The notes beneath the pieces are model-generated. The model saw only the letters and a program-made list of their open reading frames with translations. It searched no databases and had not been told where the DNA came from. This document shows, one piece after another, positions 15,897-23,940 of a stretch of DNA of 64,000 nt. Numbering within the stretch: position 1 is the stretch's first letter; every line of letters begins with the position of its first letter. Source of the DNA: JALYUA01 sp039933215. Lineage in GTDB: Bacteria > Acidobacteriota > Thermoanaerobaculia > UBA5066 > Gp7-AA6. The stretch is taken from NCBI GenBank assembly GCA_039933215.1, contig JBDTOO010000017.1:5615-69614 (forward strand), given 5' to 3'. Made by a program: the position numbers and the translations under genes.

Positions 15897-17279
15897 ATGT
15901 CGAAGGTTCTCATCGTCGAGGATCAGGCGGCGGTCGCCCGGGCCCTGTCGATCCTCTTCGAGGTGCACGGGATTCCCTACCTCGTCGCGAGAGGTCCCTC
16001 CGAGGCGCTGCCTCTCGTCGCCGGCGGAAGCGTCGGGGTCGTCATACAGGACATGAACTTCTCGCCGAGCGCCACGTCGGGCGAAGAAGGCGTCGCGTTG
16101 TTTCGCAGCGTGCGCGCCCTGGATCCGCAGATGCCGGTGCTTCTCATGACCGCCTGGACGTCGCTCGAGACGGCCGTAACGCTCGTCCGTGAGGGCGCGA
16201 ACGACTACCTCGCCAAGCCCTGGGACGACGAGAAGCTCATCGCGTCGGTCCGGACGCTCCTCGCGACGCGCGCGCTGCAGGCCGAAACCCTGCGGCTGCG
16301 AGCCGCGCGCGCCCGGCCCCGGCGGGAGCTCGAGGGACGCTTCGACCTGAAAGGCATCGTCTACGAAAGCGAGGCGATGCACCGCGTCGTGTCGCTCGCC
16401 GTCCAGGTCGCCGGCTCCGACGTCCCGGTTCTCATCACGGGTCCGAACGGCTCGGGCAAGGAGAAGCTCGCGGAGATCGTGCAGGCGAATTCGAGCCGGA
16501 GCGGGAAGGCGTTCATCCGCGTCAACGCCGGCGCGCTGCCCGACGAGCTCCTCGAGAGCGAGCTGTTCGGGGCGGAAGCCGGCGCGTACACGGGATCGCG
16601 CCGGCTGCGGATCGGACGGTTCGAAGCGGCCGACGGCGGGACGCTCTTTCTGGACGAGATCGGAACGCTCTCTCCCGCGGGCCAGATCAAGCTCCTGCGG
16701 GTCCTGCAGAGCTCCGAGTTCGAGCGTCTGGGGTCGAGCGAGACGCGCCGCGTCGACGTGCGGCTTCTCTGCGCCACGAATGTCGATCTCCGGCGGGCCA
16801 TCGAACAGGGACGCTTTCGGGAAGACCTCTTCTTCCGCCTGAACGTGATCGAGCTCGCCGTCCCCGGCTTGAAGGACCGTCCCGAGGACGTGGCCCTCCT
16901 GGCCGAGTCGGCGCTCGCGTCGCTGCCGCCGGCGCGCACGGGGCGGCCTTTCGCCCTTGCGCCGGAATCGGTGCGCGTTCTTCGCGAGCACACCTGGCCG
17001 GGGAACGTGCGCGAGCTGTTCAACCGGATCCAGCGGGCGGTCCTCGTCGCTGCCGACGAGAGCCTCCTGCCGTCCGATCTCGGCTTCGGCGCGGCGCAGG
17101 CCTCGGACGACATGCCGGCGGTCGAGCCGGCGGAAGGCGAGAAAGCCGCTTTCGAGGAGCTCCTTCGCCGCCACCGGGGAAGCGTGTCCCGCGCCGCCCA
17201 GGAGCTGGGCTTGAGCCGGCAGGCGCTTTACCGCAGGATGGAGCGATTGGGAATCACTCTCGAGCGGCGGCCGAAATAG
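15897..17279 (+). CDS. Sigma-54-dependent response regulator (NtrC-type)
   Basis: A 460-residue activator. The receiver domain (1-120) has an acidic pair ED, phospho-acceptor in VVIQDMNFSP, the T of LLMTAW and the K of LAKPWD. The AAA+ domain (about 150-385) has Walker A GPNGSGKE, Walker B GGTLFLDEIG and arginine-finger motif FREDLFFRLNVIEL. The C-terminal Fis-type helix-turn-helix is SRAAQELGLSRQALYRRMERLGI. The sigma-54 contact loop reads GAYTGS instead of GAFTGA. ATG 15897 gives the standard receiver start MSKVLIVED. It probably activates the -24/-12 promoter at 10918; the kinase gene follows directly. Confidence 0.9.
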   Translation: MSKVLIVEDQAAVARALSILFEVHGIPYLVARGPSEALPLVAGGSVGVVIQDMNFSPSATSGEEGVALFRSVRALDPQMPVLLMTAWTSLETAVTLVREGANDYLAKPWDDEKLIASVRTLLATRALQAETLRLRAARARPRRELEGRFDLKGIVYESEAMHRVVSLAVQVAGSDVPVLITGPNGSGKEKLAEIVQANSSRSGKAFIRVNAGALPDELLESELFGAEAGAYTGSRRLRIGRFEAADGGTLFLDEIGTLSPAGQIKLLRVLQSSEFERLGSSETRRVDVRLLCATNVDLRRAIEQGRFREDLFFRLNVIELAVPGLKDRPEDVALLAESALASLPPARTGRPFALAPESVRVLREHTWPGNVRELFNRIQRAVLVAADESLLPSDLGFGAAQASDDMPAVEPAEGEKAAFEELLRRHRGSVSRAAQELGLSRQALYRRMERLGITLERRPK

Positions 17280-17443
17280 AGGCGGAGAGCGGCCGGCGGG
17301 CGGCGGAGCCGAGCGTCCGCTTCAGCCTCGCGGGCAAGCTCGCCCTGATCGTCGGGCTCGACGTCGCGGTCGCGGCCGGCGCGGGAGCGGCCGCCGCCGC
17401 GCTCGGGTTCCCGCCGGTCACCGTCTTCCTCCTGTCTCTCGCC

Positions 17444-18688
17444 GTGGCGGCTCCGGTGGCCGCGTGGACGCTCTCCCGGTTCTGGAATCCCGTGCGGGAG
17501 ATCCTCTCGGCCCTGGCGGATGGCGTGCGCGGGTTCCAGGAGAACGACTTCAGCCTGCGGCTCGCCGTCACGCGACGCGACGAGCTCGCCGAGCTCATCA
17601 CGCTTTACAACCGGATGGGCGACGTGCTGCGGCTCGAGCGCAACGACATCTACCAGCGCGAGCTGCTGCTCGACACGCTCCTTCAGGGAGCGCCGATGGC
17701 GATCCTTCTCGTCAATCCCCTCGACCGGATCGTCTTCGCGAACGCCTCTGCGCGGCACCTCTTCGGCGGGTCGCGCCGGCTCGAGGGACGTTCGTTTACC
17801 GAGGTGCTCGACGCGGCGCCCGAGAGCGCGCGCGGCGCGCTCGCCGCGGGGCACGACGCGCTCTTCACCTGGCCGGCGTCCGGACCCGAAGCCGAGGAAG
17901 AAACGTACCGGATCGTGCAGCGTCGATTTCACCTGAACACCCAGGAGCAGCGGCTCGTCGTCGTGGAGCGGATCACCCCGGAGCTGCGGCGGCAGGAAGT
18001 GGCCATCTGGAAGAAGGTCATTCGCGTGCTGTCGCACGAGCTCAACAACTCGCTGGCTTCGGTGAGCTCGCTTCTGCACTCCGCGCGTCACGTGGCGATC
18101 GAGGGCCGGCCGCCCGTTGCCTCCGCGGAATCCAGAGGCGCAGCGGGCGGCGGCACCGGTCTCGGGGACATCCTCTCCTCGATCGACGAGAGAGTCCGTC
18201 ATCTCTCGGGATTTCTGGAGGGCTATGCGCGATTCGCGCGTCTCCCGAATCCCACGCCGCGCCGCACGGAGTGGAGCGAGCTCCTGGACTCGGTGGGACG
18301 GCTCTTCCCGTTTCGCCGCATCGGAGACGTTCCTCCGGAGCCCGGCTTCTTCGATCCCGTCCAGATGCAGCAGGTCCTGATCAACCTGCTGAAGAACGCC
18401 GCCGAAGCGGACGGGCCGGCCGAGGAGATCGCTGTGGCGGTCGAGAAAGGGCGGCGCGGAGGCTGGCTGATCGTCGTGCTCGACCGGGGGCGGGGGATGG
18501 ACGACGACATGATGCGCAACGCGCTCCTGCCGTTCTACTCCTCGAAGCAGGCCGGCAGCGGGCTCGGCCTGCCTCTCTGCAACGAGATCCTCGCCGCGCA
18601 CGGGGGCGCGCTGCACCTCGAACGCCGGGCCGGCGGCGGAACCGCCGTCGTGTGCGCCATCCCCGATCCCGCGTCTCCGCCAGGTTGA
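17444..18688 (+). CDS. NtrY-like sensor histidine kinase (5' end uncertain)
   Basis: The 414 residues from GTG 17444 include a HAMP-like linker (about 10-60), a PAS domain (ILLVNPLDRIVFANASARHLF), the H-box RVLSHELNNSLASVSSLL, N-box LINLLKNAAEA, and G-boxes DRGRGMD and GSGLGLPL. The reading frame stays open upstream through the end of the response regulator gene. Residues translated from about 17282-17443 form a convincing first membrane helix (LALIVGLDVAVAAGAG) and most of a second one, which the GTG start would remove. No ATG, GTG or TTG occurs in frame back to 17102. ATT at 17246, with GGAG nearby, is one candidate non-standard start. Partner of the preceding response regulator. Confidence 0.85.
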   Translation: MAAPVAAWTLSRFWNPVREILSALADGVRGFQENDFSLRLAVTRRDELAELITLYNRMGDVLRLERNDIYQRELLLDTLLQGAPMAILLVNPLDRIVFANASARHLFGGSRRLEGRSFTEVLDAAPESARGALAAGHDALFTWPASGPEAEEETYRIVQRRFHLNTQEQRLVVVERITPELRRQEVAIWKKVIRVLSHELNNSLASVSSLLHSARHVAIEGRPPVASAESRGAAGGGTGLGDILSSIDERVRHLSGFLEGYARFARLPNPTPRRTEWSELLDSVGRLFPFRRIGDVPPEPGFFDPVQMQQVLINLLKNAAEADGPAEEIAVAVEKGRRGGWLIVVLDRGRGMDDDMMRNALLPFYSSKQAGSGLGLPLCNEILAAHGGALHLERRAGGGTAVVCAIPDPASPPG

Positions 18689-18697
18689 GGAAGCCGG

Positions 18698-18714
18698 CCC
18701 GGCTCAGGGCCGGG
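18698..18714. terminator. Weak hairpin between convergent genes
   Basis: CCCGGC-N5-GCCGGG lies between the end of the kinase gene and the end of the oxidoreductase gene. No T-run follows on either side, so it is at most a weak bidirectional terminator. Confidence 0.25.
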
Positions 18715-18738
18715 TCGCGTCTCAGGGCTCGAGGACCC

Positions 18739-19944
18739 TCACTCTCCGGACGGGGCGTCGACGTCGACCAGGCGGCGGTGGCCGACGGGGGGGCGTCGGA
18801 TCTCCTGCTTCATCGTCGGCCGCTTCCGCTTGCTATAGGGAACGAGCGTCACGGGCCGACCGGTCGCGGCGGAGCGATACAGCGCGCGGATGACGCGGAC
18901 GTCCGCGAGCCCCTCGCGGCCCGAGGGCTCCGGCTCCCGGTCCTCGAGGATGCACCGCGAGAAGGTCACGATCTCCGGGGCAACCTGGTCGCGCTTCGGA
19001 AACTCCTTCTTGCGCGTCTTTTCGCCGATCTTCACCCGGTGCTCCATCGCCTCCGCGAACTCGAATGCCGGCTCCACGCGGAGGCTCCCTTTGGTTCCGA
19101 AGACGTCGTAGTGATGGGCAGCGGCCGCCCCGAAGCTCGAGGTGAACGTCGCGAGCCGCTCTCCCGGGAACTTCAGGACTGCGGTGGTCATTTCGTCGAT
19201 GCGGCGAAAGCGGGCCGAACCGTCGTTCGCCGACATCGCGAAGACTTCTTCGGGCTCGCTGCGAAAGAGGTATCGCGCCGCGTTCAGGCAGTAGATGCCG
19301 ATGTCGTACAGCGTGCCGCCTCCCTTCGCGACGGGATTCAGGCGGATGTTGTCGGGATCCCGGACGTCGTTGCAGAAGACCGAGTTGTAGATGCGCGGCT
19401 CGCCGATCCTCCCGGACTGGACGATCTCGACCGCCTCGAGGTTCGCCCGCTCGAAGTGGAGCCGGTAGGCGACCATGAGCTTCACCCGGCTCTTCTCCGC
19501 CGCGCGGATCATCGCCTCACACTCCTTTTCCGTGACCGCCATGGGCTTTTCACAGAGGACGTGCACCCCCGCGCGGGCGGCGCGCACGGCGTAGTCCGCA
19601 TGGAGATGGTTGGGGAGCGCGATGTAGACGGCGTCGATGCCGCCTTCGCGCAGCACTTCGTCGTACCGGTCGTAGGTGTACAGGCGATCCTCGGCGATGC
19701 GGAGCTTGCGGCCGAGCGAGCGCCGCTTCCTGGAGTCGTCCGAGAAGAGCGCCACGAGCTCGGAATTGCGGGACGCGTGCGCGAACGCCGGCAGGATCGC
19801 GACCTGCGCGAACCAGCCGAGCCCGACGACGGCGTACCGCACCCGCCCCTTCTTCGACGCCGGCGCGGCCGCGCGGCCGCCGGCCTTCCCGCCACCGCGC
19901 TTCTCTTCCGATCCGGTCTTTCGCGTCCGCCTCGATCTCGCCAT
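18739..19944 (-). CDS. Gfo/Idh/MocA-family NAD(P)-dependent oxidoreductase
   Basis: A 401-residue oxidoreductase. A basic, Gly/Ala-rich N-terminal tail (residues 1-33) precedes the Rossmann fold with AVVGLGWFAQVAILPAF. The family motif CEKPMAVTEKE is at about residues 131-141 and provides the catalytic Lys of the EKP triad. The C-terminal alpha/beta domain (about 160-370) contains GGGTLYDIGIYCLNAARYLF, typical of glucose-fructose oxidoreductase-like members acting on sugars or inositols. The substrate is not predictable. The tail is unlike a twin-arginine signal (no RR-x-FLK plus hydrophobic run), so the enzyme is probably cytoplasmic. Single gene; divergent from the HD hydrolase. Confidence 0.88.
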   Translation of the reverse strand: MARSRRTRKTGSEEKRGGGKAGGRAAAPASKKGRVRYAVVGLGWFAQVAILPAFAHASRNSELVALFSDDSRKRRSLGRKLRIAEDRLYTYDRYDEVLREGGIDAVYIALPNHLHADYAVRAARAGVHVLCEKPMAVTEKECEAMIRAAEKSRVKLMVAYRLHFERANLEAVEIVQSGRIGEPRIYNSVFCNDVRDPDNIRLNPVAKGGGTLYDIGIYCLNAARYLFRSEPEEVFAMSANDGSARFRRIDEMTTAVLKFPGERLATFTSSFGAAAAHHYDVFGTKGSLRVEPAFEFAEAMEHRVKIGEKTRKKEFPKRDQVAPEIVTFSRCILEDREPEPSGREGLADVRVIRALYRSAATGRPVTLVPYSKRKRPTMKQEIRRPPVGHRRLVDVDAPSGE

Positions 19945-20036
19945 TTGGGACCTCCGCTCCCGAGACGGCGTTCAATATCGATGCCACGCGAGCCGCCGTC
20001 GGAATCGCGGAAGGGCCGTTTCTGTTAGAAGGAGGC

Positions 20037-20648
20037 ATGCAGACTCTGGTGTCTCCCGAGCGGGAATCGGGCGCTCCCGAAGTGCGCCTTTCTCCGCGCT
20101 TCGACGCCGCCCTCGCGTGGGCGAGCGAGCTCCACCGCGGCCAGCTTCGCAAGGTCGACCCGGTTCCGTACGTCTCCCACGTGCTCTCCGTCGCAGCGCT
20201 CGTTCTCGAGCATGGCGGGGACGAGGAAGAAGCCATCGCCGCCCTGCTCCACGACGCGGCCGAAGACTGCGGCGGCCGGGCGACGCACGCCGAGATCCTC
20301 GCCCGCTTCGGCCCTCGCGTCGCCGCGATCGTGGACGGATGCACGGACTCGTACGACACGCCCAAGCCCGCCTGGCGGCCGCGCAAGGAACGCTACCTCG
20401 AGCGCCTGCGCGAGGCGGGGCCGTCGGTGCGGCTCGTCGCCGCCGCGGACAAGCTCCACAACGTGCGATCCGTTCTGGCGGGGCATCGCCGGGAGGGAGA
20501 TCGCGTGTGGTCCCGGTTCGCCGCCCCTCGCGAGGACACGCTCTGGTACTACCGGACGGTCACCGACACGCTCCGAGGTGCCGAGCCCTCCGCGCTCGTC
20601 GAGGAGCTCGACCGGGTCGTCTCCGAGCTCGAGCGCCGCAGCCCGTAG
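20037..20648 (+). CDS. HD-domain phosphohydrolase, RelA/SpoT hydrolase-like
   Basis: A 203-residue protein with the metal-binding HD motif set seen in single-domain ppGpp hydrolases. The elements are AWASELHRGQLRKVDPVPYVSHV (first His region), IAALLHDAAEDCGG (the HD pair), and VRLVAAADKLHNVRSVL carrying the later Asp and the KLHN element. No synthetase or TGS domain is present, as in Mesh1-like or small alarmone hydrolase proteins; a nucleotide substrate is inference. A near-perfect AGAAGGAGG site precedes the ATG at 20037. Confidence 0.82.
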   Translation: MQTLVSPERESGAPEVRLSPRFDAALAWASELHRGQLRKVDPVPYVSHVLSVAALVLEHGGDEEEAIAALLHDAAEDCGGRATHAEILARFGPRVAAIVDGCTDSYDTPKPAWRPRKERYLERLREAGPSVRLVAAADKLHNVRSVLAGHRREGDRVWSRFAAPREDTLWYYRTVTDTLRGAEPSALVEELDRVVSELERRSP

Positions 20649-20691
20649 TCCACTCGTCCGGTTCGGGACGCTGGTCGAGAAGCGGCGGCCG

Positions 20692-22359
20692 CTACTCGGC
20701 GCCTTCGGGGAACGGCACCTTCGGGTCGACGTCGATCGGGATGTTGCGCGTTCCTTCGAGCGCGGTGGCGAGCTCCGGCGGCATGGTCCCGTATTTCTGG
20801 AACCAGGCTTCGCAGCGCGCGCGATCCCCGGTCGCCTCGATCTCGAGAAGCTCCTTCGCGAGCGAGGCGAGGGCGCCCGGCATCTTCTCGAAATCGATGA
20901 CGTAGCGTCCCGTGCGGGCGTCGCGGCCGACCGCGCCCTGCTCGCTCAGATAGTTGAACTCCATCATCTCCGCGCGGGCGTGCGGCTCGCCCGTGCCGAA
21001 TCGCACCGTGCGGAAAATTCCGCCGACGTGCGACGCGTAGTACTCCTCGCGCTTCTCCTTCGGCAGAGCGCCGTGCCGGATGAGCCAGTCGAGCCCGAAC
21101 AGCCCGCCGACGTCCGCCTTCGCCTCTTCGAGAGCCGAGAAGCCCGGGCCGATGGTCTCGCGGATGCTCTTCTTCGCGCCGCCCTGCCGCGCAAACGCCG
21201 GACCGATGCCGTGGCTGATCTCGTGCATCAGCGTTCCCTGGAGATAGCCCTCGCCCGTGACCTTGAGCGCCTGGTCCTCGCGCAGCAGCACGCGGGCGAC
21301 CGGCACGATCACCTCGTTGACCCGCGCGTCCATGAAGTTCTTGAAGAAGATCTGTTTGGTGCCCCGCTGCTCGTGGATGCGAGGGTCATTCGGCAGATTG
21401 TCCGCGACCGCCTGGTATCCGTGCCTCAGGTCGCCCGCGCGAAACGGAGCGTCCATGACCTCCATCGGAGCGCGCTTGCCGCGCTTCGACGGCCGGTCTT
21501 CCGCGGGCAGCGGCAGCGAATCCTGGATTTCGGGGACATACTTCTGGAAGACCGAGAGCTTGCGGCTCTCCTCCTCGTTGCGGATGAGGACCGCCGCTCC
21601 GTAGGATCCTTTGACTCCGAGGAGCCCGTCCAGGTACGTCTCGTACGGCGCGAAGATCAGGTCGAACTTCGGGTTCACGAGATCGACCCATGCGAGGTCG
21701 CTCTCGTAGTACTCGTCGGTCAGGAGGGCCTTCGCCCGCAGGCGCAGGAATTTCGCGAAAGCCGGCTCGTCGGAGAGGTCAGCAGCCGCGCGGAGGGATT
21801 TCGCCGCGCGTTCGAGGAAGGGTCGGTACTCGACGTGGTACGGGACGGTTTTCAGCCGGGCTCCGTCGCGCACGACCACGGTGCGCTCCGAGTAGATCGC
21901 CGCTTTCTGTTCCGGGTGCGCCGCGACGTAGGCCTCGATCTCCTTCCGCGTCAGATCGGCGGGGTAGAGCGCGCGGCCGGGGGGAGTCGGGCCGGTTCCC
22001 ATGAAAAGACGGTTCTCGTCCAGGAGGTCGTACCGGCCGCCGTTGATCCAGATGTAGCGCGCGATCGCCTTCTCGCCGGGATCCTGCGAAGCGGAGAGCT
22101 TCCTGTACAGCGCCAGACCCTCCGGATCGCTCTGCCGCCAGTAGATGTTCTCGAGATCGCGGCAGGCGTCCACCAGCCGCTCGACCATCTCGCGCTCGCG
22201 CTTCGAGAGCTTCTCGGCGCGAAAGGGCATCTCCACGGTCTTCCAGCGGGCGAGCTTCGCCTCGATGTCGGGGCCGGCCGGCGCCGCGGGCGGGGCCGAT
22301 TGACCGAAGGCCGCGGAGGCCCCGAAAAACGCCAGAGTCGTCCAAGTCATTCTTTTCAT
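20692..22359 (-). CDS. Secreted M49-like zinc peptidase (dipeptidyl-peptidase III-like)
   Basis: A 555-residue exported protein with a signal peptide (about residues 1-21). The zinc site is HEISHGIGP followed about 50 residues later by EEAKADVGG, matching the HExxH/HExxGH plus EExxxD pair of M49 dipeptidyl-peptidases. Eukaryotic DPP III has a six-residue HELLGH motif; the five-residue HEISH here is the variant I recall from Caldithrix abyssi DPP III. The length is shorter than eukaryotic DPP III (about 730 aa) but in the bacterial range. The ATG at 22359 (MKRMTW) is taken as start because it gives a clean signal peptide. Likely periplasmic; divergent from the desaturase gene. Confidence 0.8.
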   Translation of the reverse strand: MKRMTWTTLAFFGASAAFGQSAPPAAPAGPDIEAKLARWKTVEMPFRAEKLSKREREMVERLVDACRDLENIYWRQSDPEGLALYRKLSASQDPGEKAIARYIWINGGRYDLLDENRLFMGTGPTPPGRALYPADLTRKEIEAYVAAHPEQKAAIYSERTVVVRDGARLKTVPYHVEYRPFLERAAKSLRAAADLSDEPAFAKFLRLRAKALLTDEYYESDLAWVDLVNPKFDLIFAPYETYLDGLLGVKGSYGAAVLIRNEEESRKLSVFQKYVPEIQDSLPLPAEDRPSKRGKRAPMEVMDAPFRAGDLRHGYQAVADNLPNDPRIHEQRGTKQIFFKNFMDARVNEVIVPVARVLLREDQALKVTGEGYLQGTLMHEISHGIGPAFARQGGAKKSIRETIGPGFSALEEAKADVGGLFGLDWLIRHGALPKEKREEYYASHVGGIFRTVRFGTGEPHARAEMMEFNYLSEQGAVGRDARTGRYVIDFEKMPGALASLAKELLEIEATGDRARCEAWFQKYGTMPPELATALEGTRNIPIDVDPKVPFPEGAE

Positions 22360-22493
22360 GGCGAAAAGCATATGCGAGAGACCGGGGACACCCCTGGAAA
22401 GGCGACCGGGCTGGCCACCGCGTGTTATTCTGGTTGTCCGAAAACGCGCACACCTTCTCCGCCGAAATCGTTCGGCGAAACCCCGGAGACCGC

Positions 22494-23630
22494 ATGGAAA
22501 CGAGACAGAAAGACTGGGTCAACATTCTCTTCCTGTCGCTGACGCCCGTGATCGGCGTCTTCGGCACCGCCGCTTACGCGCTGGTCAACGGCGTCCAGTG
22601 GTGGCAGCCGGCGATGCTCGTCGTCCTTTTCTCTCTCGTCAGCTTCTCCGTGACCGCTGGCTACCACCGCTGCTTCTCCCACAAGAGCTACAGCGCTCAC
22701 CCGTTCCTCCAGGGCTTCTACCTCTTCTTCGGGGCGATGGCCCTCCAGAATTCCGCCCTGAAGTGGTCCGCGGACCACCGCGACCACCACCGCTACGTCG
22801 ACAAGGACTGGGATCCATACTCCATCCGCCGCGGCGGGCTCTGGGCGCATATTTTCTGGCTCTTCTACAAGGAGCCGCACGAGCGCTCCTACGAGAACGT
22901 CCCCGACCTCGCGCAGAACCGGGCGATGATGTGGCAGTACCGCTGGTCGCACGTCATCGGGATCGTGGCGGGCCTCGGCATCCCCACGCTGATCGGGGCC
23001 GCGTTCGGCTCCCCGCTCGCGGGCCTGCTGTGGGGCGGCTTCCTGCGGATCGCACTCATCCACCACACGACGTTTCTCGTCAACTCGGTCGCACACCTCT
23101 ACGGCACGCGCCCCTACACGGAAGAGAACTCGGCCCGGGACAACGGCTTTCTCGCCTTCATCACGAACGGCGAGGGGTACCACAACTTCCACCACAAGTT
23201 TCCCTCCGACTTCCGCAACGGCGTGCGCTGGTACCAGTGGGATCCGACGAAGTGGCTCATCGGCGTCCTGGGGATGGTGGGGCTCGCCCGCGATCTCAAG
23301 GCCACGCCGCGCGCCGTCATCGAGAAGTCGCGGCTCCGGATGCGGCTCACGCACGCCGAGGTCCGGATCCAGCACGCTCCGACGGAGATCGGCGACGCGA
23401 TCCGGCTCCGGCTCGACAGGGCGCACCACGCACTCGATCGCGCCGCGGCCCTCTGGCACGAGATGGACGCGAAGCGCCGCGAGATGGTCGCCCGCGGCCG
23501 GAAGCGCTCCGCCGAGGTCGCCCACGGGTGGAAAGACTCCGTGCGGGAGTACCGGTCTTCGATCAGCGACGCCCGGCGGGAATGGCGCGTCGCCGCCCGC
23601 ATGATTTCCAAGCTCCCCGAAACGGCCTGA
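22494..23630 (+). CDS. Acyl-CoA/acyl-lipid delta-9-type fatty acid desaturase
   Basis: A 378-residue integral membrane desaturase. The three histidine boxes are visible: HRCFSH (about residues 59-64), HRDHHRY (about 96-102) and HNFHH (about 232-236), with four membrane segments in two pairs (about 10-50 and 150-205). It should put a cis double bond into saturated acyl chains, using di-iron, O2 and an electron donor not encoded nearby. The last 95 or so residues are a charged helical tail (RLRMRLTHAEVRIQHAP onward) beyond the usual core; no cytochrome b5 motif is seen in it. GGAGAC precedes the ATG at 22494. A composite repeat starts right after its TGA. Confidence 0.88.
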   Translation: METRQKDWVNILFLSLTPVIGVFGTAAYALVNGVQWWQPAMLVVLFSLVSFSVTAGYHRCFSHKSYSAHPFLQGFYLFFGAMALQNSALKWSADHRDHHRYVDKDWDPYSIRRGGLWAHIFWLFYKEPHERSYENVPDLAQNRAMMWQYRWSHVIGIVAGLGIPTLIGAAFGSPLAGLLWGGFLRIALIHHTTFLVNSVAHLYGTRPYTEENSARDNGFLAFITNGEGYHNFHHKFPSDFRNGVRWYQWDPTKWLIGVLGMVGLARDLKATPRAVIEKSRLRMRLTHAEVRIQHAPTEIGDAIRLRLDRAHHALDRAAALWHEMDAKRREMVARGRKRSAEVAHGWKDSVREYRSSISDARREWRVAARMISKLPETA

Positions 23631-23940
23631 ACCGTCGCCTCCGCGGTCGCGCTGGTGCGCGACCGCTCCGGCTCCCGCCGAGTGAGGCTCCTCCCTGCCG
23701 TCGGCTACGCGGAGCTGCGGCTCCGCTTCGCCTCCCGCCGCGGGAGGCTCCTCCCTCCCGTTCGGTCGGGAGATTCCTCCCGCGGCGAGCGGATGTCCCA
23801 GATCGTCGGGCATGGAGCCGCCTTCCTGATTCTTATCCCCTCTCCCCTCTCCCCTCTCCCCTCTCTCCTCTTTCCTCTTTCCTCTTTCCTCTTTCCTCTT
23901 TCCTCTCCCCTCTCACCTATCCCTTGCTAGTCTGCGGGGC
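23631..23940 (+). repeat. Composite dispersed repeat, copy B
   Basis: Begins right after the TGA of the desaturase with ACCGTCGCCTCCGCG and fills the whole 310-bp gap to fadI. It shares the blocks of copy A at 15592-15758, but the GCTCCCGCCG-GAGGCTCCTCCCT block is partly duplicated (about 23674-23700 and 23731-23756). The hairpin is GCCGCGGGAGG (23737-23747) / CCTCCCGCGGC (23776-23786). Compared with copy A, both arms changed together (T-A to G-C pair), which supports a conserved stem. Next come CGCGGCGAGCGGATGT and GATCGTCGG, then the heptamer tract. Small open frames through this sequence are not gene-like. Confidence 0.78.
23841..23917 (+). repeat. Tandem pyrimidine heptamer array, 11 units
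   Basis: Eleven direct 7-bp units of consensus TCTYYCC: three TCTCCCC, one TCTCTCC, five TCTTTCC, one TCTCCCC and one TCTCACC. The same heptamer occurs four times at 15726-15753 in copy A, so unit number differs between copies. The array ends 23 bp before the ATG of fadI. It therefore lies in the leader or promoter of that gene, where length changes could alter expression. Confidence 0.85.

Noticed and set aside
23841..23917. Tandem repeat considered as a CRISPR array
   Set aside because: Units are 7 bp, directly adjacent, without spacers, and no cas genes are present.
23655..23930. Open frame across the repeat before fadI
   Set aside because: The product is a translation of the hairpin repeat and heptamer tract (Ser/Pro/Leu repeats); the same DNA occurs at 15.6 kb in a different frame context.
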